Shown here: one piece after another, positions 38,412 to 51,700 of the stretch | How positions within the stretch are numbered: position 1 is the stretch's first letter | Layout: each line of letters begins with the position of its first letter | The notes under the pieces: model-generated | What the model was told of the DNA's origin: nothing | Database searches by the model: none | What the model saw: only the letters and a program-made list of their open reading frames with translations | Position numbers and translations under genes: made by a program | NCBI GenBank assembly: GCA_022747635.1 | Contig: JAKTNV010000664.1 | Coordinates: forward strand, 1-64,000 | Direction of reading: 5' to 3' | Source of the DNA: Hetaerina americana | Taxonomy: Eukaryota; Arthropoda; Insecta; Odonata; Calopterygidae | Length of the DNA: 64,000 bases

Positions 38412-40904
38412 TCAAACATTCACTCTAAAACAGAAGATTGTTTTTTTTCGCAACATTTTTAGAAATTTGGGCTCTTTTAATAACATTAACACTTTCGCTG
38501 AAGCATCTTTTATGCTCCTTTCATGTCTTTCAGGATTCATTCTGGGTTTTATTTTGTTTATTTGATGAAAATGAACAACAATACACACCTTGGATTCATT
38601 TTTGTTTGATTTGTTTCGAGTGAGATTTTCACTTAGAACCCAAAGGGGGGGGGGGGTATTGGCACTTTTCATGGAAAAATGATAAAAATAAAATTTTCTA
38701 AAAATGAATGAAATGACTTCTAAACACCTCAAAAATTCACTCTAAAACAGAAGATTGTTGTTTTTCGCAATATTTTTAGAAATTTGGGCTCTTTTAGTAA
38801 CATTAACATTTGGGCTGAAGCATCTTTTATGATCTTTTATTGTCTTTCAGGATTCATTCTGGGTTTTATTTTGTTTATTTGATGAAAATGAACAACAATA
38901 CACACCTTGGATACATTTTTGTTTGATTTGTGTCGAGTGAGATTTTCACCTAGAACCCAAAGGGGTATTGGCACTTTTCATGGAAAAATGTGAAAAATTA
39001 AATTTTCTAAAAATGAAATAAATGCCTTCTAAACACCTCAAACATTCACTCTTAAACAGAAGATTGTTGTTTTTCGCAATATTTTAAGAAATTTGGGCTC
39101 TTTTAGTAACATTAACACTTTCGCTGAAGCAACTTTTATGCTCGTTTCTTGTCTTTCAAGATTAATTCTGTGTTTTTTTTTGTTTATTTGATGAAAATGA
39201 ACAACAATAACCACCATGGAAACATTTCTGTTTGATTTGTGTCAAGTTAGATTTTCACCTAGAACCCAAAGGGGGAGTATTGGCACTTTTCATGGAAAAA
39301 TGTGAAAAATTAAATTTTCTAAAAATGAAATAAATGCCTTATAAACACCTCAAACATTCACTCTAAAACAGAAGATTGTTGTTTTTCGCAATATTTTTAG
39401 AAATTTTGGCTCTTTTAGTAACATTAACACCTGGGCTGAAGCATCTTTTATGATCATTTATTGTCTTTCAGGATACATTCTGGGTTTTATTTTGTTTATT
39501 TGATGAAAATGAACAACAATACACACCTTGGATACATTTTTGTTTGATTTGTGTCGTGTGAGATTTTCACCTAGAACCCAAAGGGGGTTGGCACTTTTCA
39601 TGGAAAAATGTAAAAAATTAAATTTTCTAAAAATGAAATAAATGCCTTCTAAACACTTCAAACATTCACTCTAAAACAGAAGATTGTTTTTTTTCGCAAC
39701 ATTTTTAGAAATTTGGGCTCTTTTAGTAACATTAACACTTTCGCTGAAGCATCTTTTATGCTCCTTTCATGTCTTTCAGGATTCATTCTGGGTTTTATTT
39801 TATTTATTTGATGAAAATGAACAACAATACACACCTTGGATTCATTTTTGTTTGATTTGTTTCGAGTGAGATTTTCACTTAGAACCCAAAGGGGGGGGGT
39901 ATTGGCACTTTTCATGGAAAAATGATAAAAATAAAATTTTCTAAAAATGAATGAAATGACTTCTAAACACCTCAAAAATTCACTCTAAAACAGAAGATTG
40001 TTGTTTTTCGCAATATTTTTAGAAATTTGGGCTCTTTTAGTAACATTAACATTTGGGCTGAAGCATCTTTTATGATCTTTTATTGTCTTTCAGGATTCAT
40101 TCTGGGTTTTATTTTGTTTATTTGATGAAAATGAACAACAATACACACCTTGGATACATTTTTGTTTGATTTGTGTCGAGTGAGATTTTCACCTAGAACC
40201 CAAAGGGGGGGGGTATTGGCACTTTTCATGGAAAAATGTGAAAAATTAAATTTTCTAAAAATGAAATAAATGCCTTCTAAACACCTCAAACATTCACTCT
40301 TAAACAGAAGATTGTTGTTTTTCGCAATATTTTAAGAAATTTGGGCTCTTTTAGTAACATTAACACTTTCGCTGAAGCAACTTTTATGCTCGTTTCTTGT
40401 CTTTCAAGATTAATTCTGTGTTTTTTTTGTTTATTTGATGAAAATGAACAACAATAACCACCATGGAAACATTTCTGTTTGATTTGTGTCAAGTTAGATT
40501 TTCACCTAGAACCCAAAGGGGGAGTATTGGCACTTTTCATGGAAAAATGTGAAAAATTAAATTTTCTAAAAATGAAATAAATGCCTTATAAACACCTCAA
40601 ACATTCACTCTAAAACAGAAGATTGTTGTTTTTCGCAATATTTTTAGAAATTTTGGCTCTTTTAGTAACATTAACACCTGGGCTGAAGCATCTTTTATGA
40701 TCATTTATTGTCTTTCAGGATACATTCTGGGTTTTATTTTGTTTATTTGATGAAAATGAACAACAATACACACCTTGGATACATTTTTGTTTGATTTGTG
40801 TCGTGTGAGATTTTCACCTAGAACCCAAAGGGGGTTGGCACTTTTCATGGAAAAATGTAAAAAATTAAATTTTCTAAAAATGAAATAAATGCTTTCTAAA
40901 CACC
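38412..40904 (+). repeat. Four-monomer higher-order repeat, tandem pair (offset 1,246 bp)
   Basis: 38,412-39,657 and 39,658-40,904 carry the same four-monomer series. First is a monomer with TTTTTTTTCGCAACATTTTTAG, GGATTCATTTTTG, TTTCGAGTGAG and AATGAATGAAATGAC. Next is one with AACATTTGGGCTG. Then one with CTCTTAAACAG, TTTTAAGAAATTTGG and AACAATAACCACC. Last is one with CCTTATAAACACC and GTCGTGTGAG. Their G-tracts differ in length (G12 versus G9 in the first monomer), so these tracts change faster than the surrounding sequence. Confidence 0.87.
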
Positions 40905-42789
40905 TCAAACATTCACTCTAAAACAGAAGATTGTTGTTTTTCGCAATTTTTTTTAGAAATTTGGGCTCTTTTAGTAACTTTAACACTTTCTCTGAAGCAA
41001 CTTTTATGCTCATTTCTTGTCCTTCAAGATTAATTCTGGGTTTTATTTGTTTATTTGATGAAAATGAACCACAATACACACCATGGAAACATTTTTGTTT
41101 GATTTGTGTCGAGTGAGATTTTCACCTAGAACCCAAAGCGGGGGGTATTGGCACTTTTCATGGAAAAATGTGAAAAATTAAATTTTCTTAAAATGAAATC
41201 TATGCCTTCTAAACACCTCAAACTTTCACTCTAAAACAGAAGATTGTTGTTTTTCGCAATATTTTTAGAAATTTGGGCTCTTTTAGTAACATTAACACTT
41301 TCGCTGAAGCAACTTTTATGCTCATTTCTTGTCTTTCAAGATTAATTCTGGGTTTAATTTTGTTTATTTGATGAAAATGAACAACAATACACACCTTGGA
41401 TACATTTTTGTTTGATTTGTGTCGAGTGAGATTTTCACCTAGAACCCAAAGGGGGGGTATTGGCACTTTTCATGGAAAAATGTGAAAAATTAAATTTTCT
41501 AAAAATGAAATAAATGCCTTCTAAACACCTCAAATATTCACTCTAAAACAGAAGATTGTTGTTTTTCGCAATATTTTTAGAAATTTGGGCTCTTTTAGTA
41601 ACATTAACACTTGCGCTGAAGCAACTTTTATGCTCATTTCTTGTCTTTCAAGATTAATTCTGGGTTTTATTTTGTTTATTTGATGAAAATGAACAACAAT
41701 ACACACCTTGGATACATTTTTGTTTGATTTGTGTCGAGTGAGATTTTCACCTAGAACCCAAAGGGGGGGTATTGGCACTTTTCATGGAAAAATGTGAAAA
41801 ATTAAATTTTCTAAAAATGAAATAAATGCCTTCTAAACACCTCAAATATTCACTCTAAAACAGAAGATTGTTGTTTTTCGCAATATTTTTAGAAATTTGG
41901 GCTCTTTTAGTAACATTAACACCTGGGCTGAAGCATCTTTTATGATCATTTATTGTCTTTCAGGATACATTCTGGGTTTTATTTTGTTTATTTGATGAAA
42001 ACGAACAACAATACACACCTTGGATACATTTTTGTTTGATTTTTGTCGATTGAGATTTTCACCTAGAACCCAAAGGGGGGGGTATTGGCACTTTTCATGG
42101 AAAAATGTAAAAAATTAAATTTTCTAAAAATGAAATAAATGCCTTCTAAACACCTCAAACATTCACTCTAAAACAGAAGATTGTTGTTTTTCGCAATATT
42201 TTTAGAAATTTGGGCTCTTTTAGTAACATTAACACTTGCGCTGAAGCATCTTTTATGCTCATTTCTTGTCTTTCAGGATTAATTCTGGGTTTTATTTTGT
42301 TTATTTGATGAAAATAAACAACAATACACACCATGGAAACATTTTTGTTTGATTTGTGTCGAGTGAGATTTTCACCTAGAACCCAAAGGGGGGTATTGGC
42401 ACTTTTCAAGGAAAAATGTGAAAAATTAAATTTTCTAAAAATGAAATAAATGCCTTCCAAACACCTCAAACATTCACTCTAAAACAGAAGATTGTTGTTT
42501 TTCGCAATATTTTTAGAAATTTGGGCTCTTTTAGTAACATTAACACCTGGGCTGAAGCATCTTTTATGATCATTTATTGTCTTTCAGGATTAATTCTGGG
42601 TTTTATTTTGTTTATTTGATGAAAATGAAAACCAATACACACCTTGGATACATTTTGTTTGATTTGTGTCGAGTGAGATTTTCACCCAGAACCCAAAGGG
42701 GGGGCATTGGCACTTTTCATGGAAAAATGTAAAAAATTAAATTTTCTAAAAATGAAATAAATGCCTTCTAAACACCTCAAACATTCACT

Positions 42790-45700
42790 CTAAAACAGAA
42801 GATTGTTTTTTTTCGCAATATTTTTAGAAATTTGGGCTCTTTTAGTAACATTAACACCTGGGCTAAGCATCTTTTATGATCTTTTATTGTCTTTCAGGAT
42901 TCATTCTGGGTTTTATTTTGTTTATTTGATGAAAATGAACAACAATACACACCTTGGATACATTTTTGTTTGATTTGTAACGAGTGAGATTTTCACCTAG
43001 AACCCAAAGGGGGGGTATTGGCACTTTTCATGGAAAAATGTGAAAAATTAAATTTTCTAAAAATGAAATAAATGCCTTCTAAACACCTCAAACATTCACT
43101 CTAAAACAGAAGATTGTTGTTTTTCGCAAAATTTTTAGAAATTTGGGCTCTTTTAGTAGAATTAACACTTTCGCTGAAGCAACTTTTATGCTCATTTCTT
43201 GTCTTTCAAGATTAATTCTGGGTTTTATTTTGTTTATTTGATGAAAATGAACAACAATACACACCTTGGATACATTTTTGTTTGATTTGTGTCGAGTGAG
43301 ATTTTCACCTAGAACCCAAAGGGGGGGTATTGGCACTTTTCATGGAAAAATGTGAAAAATTAAATTTTCTAAAAATGAAATAAATGCCTTCTAAACACCT
43401 CAAACATTCACTCTAAAACAGAAGATTGTTGTTTTTCGCAATATTTTTAGAAATTTGGGCACTTTTAGTAACATTAACACCTGGGCTGAAGCATCTTTTA
43501 TGATCATTTATTGTCTTTCAGGATACATTCTGGGTTTTATTTTGTTTATTTGATGAAAACGAACAACAATACACACCTTGGATACATTTTTGTTTGATTT
43601 TTGTCGAGTGAGATTTTCACCTAGAACCCAAAGGGGGGGGTATTGGCACTTTTCATGGAAAAATGTAAAAAATTAAATTTTCTAAAAATGAAATAAATGC
43701 CTTCTAAACACCTCAAACATTCACTCTAAAACAGAAGATTGTTGTTTTTCGCAATATTTTTAGAAATTTGGGCTCTTTTAGTAACATTAACACTAGCGCT
43801 GAAGCATCTTTTATGCTCATTTCTTGTCTTTCAGGATTAATTCTGGGTTTTATTTTGTTTATTTGATGAAAATAAACAACAATACACACCATGGAAACAT
43901 TTTTGTTTGATTTGTGTCGAGTGAGATTTTCACCTAGAACCCAAAGGGGGGGGTATTGGCACTTTTCAAGGAAAAATGGGAAAAATTAAATTTTCTAAAA
44001 ATGAAATAAATGCCTTCCAAACACCTCAAACATTCACTCTAAAACAGAAGATTGTTGTTTTTCGCAATATTTTTAGAAATTTGGGCTCTTTTAGTAACAT
44101 TAACACCTGGGCTGAAGCATCTTTTATGATCATTTATTGTCTTTCAGGATTAATTCTGGGTTTTATTTTGTTTATTTGATGAAAATGAAAACCAATACAC
44201 ACCTTGGATACATTTTGTTTGATTTGTGTCGAGTGAGATTTTCACCTAGAACCCAAAGGGGGGGGGGTATTGGCACTTTTCATGGAAAAATGTAAAAAAT
44301 TAAATTTTCTAAAAATGAAATAAATGCCTTCTAAACACCTCAAACATTCACTCTAAAACAGAAGATTGTTTTTTTTCGCAATATTTTTAGAAATTTGGGC
44401 TCTTTTAGTAAAATTAACACCTGGGCTAAGCATCTTTTATGATCTTTTATTGTCTTTCAGGATTCATTCTGGGTTTTATTTTGTTTATTTGATGAAAATG
44501 AACAACAATACACACCTTGGATACATTTTTGTTTGATTTGTAACGAGTGAGATTTTCACCTAGAACCCAAAGGGGGGGTATTGGCACTTTTCATGGAAAA
44601 ATGTGAAAAATTAAATTTTCTAAAAATGAAATAAATGCCTTCTAAACACCTCAAACATTCACTCTAAAACAGAAGATTGTTGTTTTTCGCAATATTTTTA
44701 GAAATTTTAGCTCTTTTAGTAACATTAACACCCGGGCTGAAGCATCTTTTATGATCATTTATTGTCTTTCAAGATACATTCTGGGTTTTATTTTGTTTAT
44801 TTGATGAAAATGAACAACAATACACACCTTGGATACATTTTTTTGATTTGTGTCGAGTGAGATTTTCACCTAGAACCCAAAGGGGGGGGTATTGGCACTT
44901 TTCATGGAAAAATGTGAAAAATTAAATTTTCTAAAAATGAAATAAATGCCTTCTAAACACCTCAAACATTCACTCTAAAACAGAAGATTGTTGTTTTTCG
45001 CAATATTTTTAGAAATTTGGGCTCTTTTAGTATAATTAACACTTGCGCTGAAGCATCTTTTATGTTCATTTCATGTCTTTCAGGATTAATTCTGGGTTTT
45101 ATTTTGTTTATTTGGGGAAAATGAACAACAATACACACCATGGAAACATTTTTGTTTGTTTTGTGTCAAGTGAGATTTTCACCTAGAACCCAAAGGGGGG
45201 GGTATTGGGACCTTTAATGGAAAAATGTAAAAAATTAAATTTTCTAAAAATGAAATAAATGCCTTCTAAACACCTCAAACATTCACTCTAAAACAGAAAA
45301 TTGTTGTTTTTCGCAATATTTTTAGAAATTTGGGCTCTTTTAGTAACATTAACACTTTCGCTGAAGCAACTTTTATGCTCTTTTCTTGTCTTTCAAGATT
45401 AATTCTGGGTTTTATTTTGTTTATTTGGTGAAAATGAACAACAATACACACCATGGAAAAATTTTTGTTTGATTTTTGTCGAGTGAGATTTTCACCTAGA
45501 ACCCAAAGGGGGGGGTATTGGCACTTTTCATGGAAAAAAGTGAAAAATTAATTTTTCTAAAAATGAAATAAATACCTTCTAAACCCCTCAAACATTCACT
45601 CAAAAACAGAAGATTGTTGTTTTTTACAATATTTTTAGAAATTTGGGCTCTTTTAGTAACATTAACACTTGCGCTGAAGTATCTTTTATGCTCATTTCTT

Positions 45701-48700
45701 GTCTTTCAGGATTAATTCTGGGTTTTATTTCGTTTATTTGATGAAAATGAACAACAATACACACCATGGAATCATTTTTGTTTGATTTGTGTCGAGTGAG
45801 ATTTTCACCTAGAACCCAAAGGGGGGGGTATTGGCACTTTTCATGGAAAAATGTGAAAAAATAAAATTTTCTAAAAATGAAATAAATGCCTTCTAAACAC
45901 CTCAAACATTCACTCTAAAACAGAAGATTGTTGTTTTTCGCAATATTTTTAGAAATTTGGGCTCTTTTAGTAACATTAACACTTTCGCTGAAGCAACTTT
46001 TATGCTCTTTTCTTGTCTTTCAAGATTAATTCTGGGTTTTATTTTGTTAATTTGATGAAAATGAACAACAATACACACCATGGAAACATTTTTGTTTGAT
46101 TTGTGTCGAGTGAGATTTTCACCTAGAACCCAAAAGGGGGGGGTATTGGCACTTTTCATGGAAAAATGTGAAAAATTAAATTTTCTAAAAATGAAATAAA
46201 TACCTTCTAAACACCTAAAACATTCACTCTATAATGGAAGATTGTTGTTTTTGGCAATATTTTTGGAAATTTGGGCTCTTTTACTAACATTAACACTTGC
46301 GCTGAGGCATCTTTTATGCTCATTTCTTGTCTTTAATGATTTATTCTGGGTTTTATTTTGTTTATTTGATGAAAATAACAAGCAATACACACCATGGAAA
46401 CATTTTTGATTGATTTGTGTCGAGTGAGATTTTCACCCAGAACCCAAGGGGGAGTATTGGCACTTTTCATGGAACAATGTGAAAAATTAAATTTTCTAAA
46501 AATGAAGTAAATACCTTCTAAACACCTCAAACATTCACTCTAAAACATAAGATTGTTGTTTTTCGCAATATTTTTAGAAATTTTGGCTCTTTTAGTAACA
46601 TTAACACTTGCGCTGAAGCATCTTTAATGCTCATTTCTTGTCTTTTAGGATTAATTCTGGGTTTTATTTGTTTATTTGATGAAAATGAACAACAATACAC
46701 ACCATGGAAACATTTTTGATTGATTTGTGTCGAGTGAGATATTCACCTAGAACCCAAAGGGGGGGGTTTTGGCACTTTTCATGGAAAAATGTAAAAAAAT
46801 AAATTTTCTAAAAATGAAATAAATGCCTTCTAAACACCTCAAACATTCACTCTAAAACAGAAGATTGTTGTTTTTCGCAATATTTTTAGAAATTTGGGCT
46901 CTTTTAGTAACATTAACACCTGGGCTTAGCATCTTTTATGATCTTTTATTGTCTTTCAGGATACATTCTGGGTTTTATTTTGTTTATTTGATGAAAACGA
47001 ACAACAATACACACCTTGGATACATTTTTGTTTGATTTTTGTCGAGTGAGATTTTCACCTAGAAACCAAAGGGGTATTTGCACTTTTCATGGAAAAATGT
47101 GAAAAATTAAATTTTCTAAAAATGAAATAAATGCCTTCTAAACACCACAAACATTCACTCTAAAACAGAAGATAGTTGTTTTTCGCAATATTTTTAGAAA
47201 TTTGGGCTCTTTTAGTAACATTAACACTTGCGCGGAAGCATCATTTATGCTAATTTCTTGTCTTTCAGGATTATTCTGGGTTTTATTTTGTTTATTTGAT
47301 GAAAATGAACAACAATACACACCATGGAATCATTTTTGTTTGATTTGTGTCGAGTGAGATTTTCACCTAGAACCCAAAGGGGGGGGTATTGGCACTTTTC
47401 ATGGAAAAATGTAAAAAATTAAATTTTCTAAAAATGAAATAAATGCCTTCTAAACACCTCAAACATTCACTCTAAAACAGAAGATTGTTGTTTTTCGCAA
47501 TATTTTTAGAAATTTGGGCTCTTTTATTAAAATTAACACTTGCGCTGAAGCATCTTTTATGCTCATTTCATGTCTTTCAGGATTATTTCTGGGTTTTATT
47601 TTGTTTATTTGATGAAAATGAACAACAATACACACCATGGAAACATTTTTGTTTGATTTGTGTCGAGTGAGATTTTCACCTAGAACCCAAAGGGGGGGGT
47701 ATTGGCACTTTTCAAGGAAAAATGCGAAAAAATTAAATTTTCTAAAAATGAAAAAAAAGCCTTCTAAACACCTCAAACATTCACTCTAAAACAGAAGATT
47801 GTTGTTTTTCGCAATATTTTTAGAAATTTGGGCTCTTTTAGTAACATTAACACTTTCGCTGAAGCAACTTTTATGCTCGTTTCTTGTCTTTCAAGATTAA
47901 TTCTGGGTTTTATTTTGTTATTTTGATGAAAATGAACAACAATACACACCATGGAAACATTTTTGATTGATTTGTGTCGAGTGAGATTTTCACCAAGAAC
48001 CCAAGGGGGGTATTGGCACTTTTCATGGAACAATGTGAAAAATTAAATTTTCTAAAAATGAAATAAATACCTTCTAAACACCTCAAACATTCACTCTAAA
48101 ACAGAAGATTGTTGTTTTTCGCAATATTTTTAGAAATTTGGGCTCTTTTAGTAACATTAACACTTGCGCTGAAGACTCTTTAATGCTCATTTCCCTTCTT
48201 TCAGTATTAATCTGGGTTTTATTTTGTTTATTTGATGAAAATGAACAACAATACACACCATGGAAACATTTTTGATTGATTTGTGTCGAGTGAGATTTTC
48301 ACCTAGAACCCAAAGGGGGGGTATTGGCACTTTTCATGGAAAAATGTGAAAAATTAAATTTTCTAAAAATGAAATAAATGCCTTCTAAACACCACAAACA
48401 TTCACTCTAAAACAGAAGATTGTTGTTTTTCGCAATATTTTTAGAAAATTGGGCTCTTTTAGTAACATTAACACTTGCGCTGAAGCATCATTAATGCTAA
48501 TTTCTTGTCTTTCAGGATTATTCTGGGTTTAATTTAGTTTATTTGATGAAAATAAACAACAATACACACCATGGAAACATTTTTGTTTGATTTGTGTCGA
48601 GTGAGATTTTCACTTAGAACCCAAAGGGCGGGTATTGGCACTTTTCATGGAAAAATGTGAAAAATTAAATTTTCTAAAAATGAAATAAATGCCTTCTAAA

Positions 48701-51700
48701 CCCCTCAAACATTCACTCTGAAACAGAAGACTGTTGTTTTTCGCAATATTTTTAGAAATTTGGGCTCTTTTAGTAACATTAACACCTGGGCTGTAGCATT
48801 TTATATGATCATTTATTGTCTTTCAGGATTATTTCTGGGTTTTATTTTGTTTATTTGATGAAAATGAACAACAATACACACCATTGAAACATTATTGTTT
48901 GATTTGTGTCAAGTTAGATTTTCACCTAGAACCCAAAGGGGGGGTATTGGCACTTTTCATGGAAAAATGTGAAAAATTAAATTTTCTAAAAATGAAATAA
49001 ATGCCTTCTAAACACCTCAAACATTCACTCTAAAACAGAAGATTGTTGTTTTTCGCAATATTTTTATGAAATTTGGGCTCTTTTAGTAACATTAACACCC
49101 GGGCTGAAGCATCATTTATGATCATTTATTGTCTTTCAGGATACATTCTGGGTTTTATTTTGTTTATTTGATGAAAATGAACAACAATACACACCATTGA
49201 AACATTATTGTTTGATTTGTGTCAAGTTAGATTTTCACCTAGAACCCAAAGGGGGGGTATTGGCACTTTTCATGGAAAAATGTAAAAAATTAAATTTTCT
49301 AAAAATGAAATAAATGCCTTCTAAACACCTCAAACATTCTTTCTAAAACAGAAGATTGTTGTTTTTCGCAATATTTTTAGAAGTTTGGGCTCTTTTAGTA
49401 AAATTAACACTTGCGCTGAAGCATCTTTTATGCTCATTTCATGTCTTTCAGGATTATTTCTGGGTTTTATTTTGTTTATTTGATGAAAATGAACAACAAT
49501 ACACACCATGGAAACATTATTGTTTGATTTGTGTCGAGTGAGATTTTCACCTAGAACCCAAAGGGGGGGGTATTGGCACTTTTCATGGAAAAATGTGAAA
49601 AATAAAATTTTCTAAAAATGAATGAAATGCCTTCTAAACACCTCAAACATTCACTCTAAAACAGAAGATTGTTGTTTTTCGCAATATTTTTAGAAGTTTG
49701 GGCTCTTTTAGTAACATTAACACTTTCGCTGAAGCAACTTTTATGCTCGTTTCTTGTCTTTCAAGATTAATTCTGGGTTTTATTTTGTTAATTTGATGAA
49801 AATGAACAACAATGCGCACCATGGAAACATTTTTGTTTGATTTGTGTCGAGTGAGATTTTCACCTAGAACCCAAAGGGGGGGGTATTGGCACTTTTCATG
49901 GAAAAATGTGAAAAATTAAATTTTCTAAAAATGAAATAAATGCCTTCTAAACACCTCAAACATTCACTCTAAAACAGAAGATTGTTTTTCGCAATATTTT
50001 TAGAAATTTGGGCTCTTTTAGTAACATTTACACTTTCGCTGAAGCAACTTTTATGCTCATTTCTTGTCTTTCAGGATTAATTCTGGGTTTTATTTTGTTT
50101 ATTTGATGAAAATGAACAAAACTACACACCATGGAAACATTTTTGTTTGATTTGCGTCAAGTGAGATTTTCACCTAGAACCCAAAGGGGGGGGGGTATTG
50201 GCACTTTTCTTGGAAAAATATGAAAAATTAAATTTTCTAAAAATGAAATAAATGCCTTCTAAACACCTCAAACATTCACTCTAAAACAGAAGACTGTTGT
50301 TTTTCGCAATATTTTTAGAAATTTGGGCTCTTTTAGTAACATTAACACCTGGGCTGTAGCATCTTTTATGATCATTTATTGTCTTTCAGGATACATTCTG
50401 GGTTTTATTTTGTTTATTTGATGAAAATGAACAACAATACACACCATTGAAACATTATTGTTTGATTTGTGTCAAGTTAGATTTTCACCTAGAACCCAAA
50501 GGGGGCATTGGTACCCAAAGGTATTGGCACTTTTCATGGAAAAATGTGAAAAATTAAATTTTCTAAAAATGAAATAAATGCCTTCTAAACACCTCAAACA
50601 TTCACTCTAAAACAGAAGATTGTTGTTTTGCGCAATATTTTTAGAAATTTTGGCTCTTTTAGTAACATTAACATCTGGGCTGAAGCATCTTTTATGATCA
50701 TTTATTGTCTTTCAGGATACATTCTGTGTTTTATTTTGTTTATTTGATGAAAATGAACAACAATACACACCTTGGATACATTTTTGTTTGATTTGTGTCG
50801 AGTGAGATTTTCACCTAGAACCCAAAGGGGGGTATTGGCACTTTTCATGGAAAAATGTGAAAAATTAAATTTTCTAAAAATGAAATAAATGCCTTCTAAA
50901 CACCTCAAACATTCACTCTAAAACAGAAGATTGTTGTTTTTCGCAAAATTTTTAGAAATTTGGGCTCTTTTAGTAGAATTAACACTTTCGCTGAAGCAAC
51001 TTTTATGCTCATTTCTTGTCTTTCAAGATTAATTCTGGGTTTTATTTTGTTTATTTGATGAAAATGAACAACAATACACACCTTGGATACATTTTTGTTT
51101 GATTTGTGTCGAGTGAGATTTTCACCTAGAACCCAAAGGGGGGGTATTGGCACTTTTCATGGAAAAATGTGAAAAATTAAATTTTCTAAAAATGAAATAA
51201 ATGCCTTCTAAACACCTCAAACATTCACTCTAAAACAGAAGATTGTTGTTTTTCGCAATATTTTTAGAAATTTGGGCTCTTTTAGTAACATTAACACCTG
51301 GGCTGAAGCATCTCTTATGATCATTTATTGTCTTTCAGGATACATTCTGGGTTTTATTTTGTTTATTTGATGAAAACGAACAACAATACACACCTTGGAT
51401 ACATTTTTGTTTGATTTTTGTCGATTGAGATTTTCACCTAGAACCCAAAGGGGGGGGTATTGGCACTTTTCAAGGAAAAATGTGAAAAATTAAATTTTCT
51501 AAAAATGAAATAAATGCCTTCCAAACACCTCAAAAATTCACTCTAAAACAGAAGATTGTTGTTTTTCGCAATATTTTTAGAAATTTGGGCTCTTTTAGTA
51601 ACATTAACACTTGCGCTGAAGCAACTTTTGTGCTCATTTCTTGTCTTTCAGGATTAATTCTGGGTTTTATTTTGTTTATTTGATGAAAATGAACAACAAA

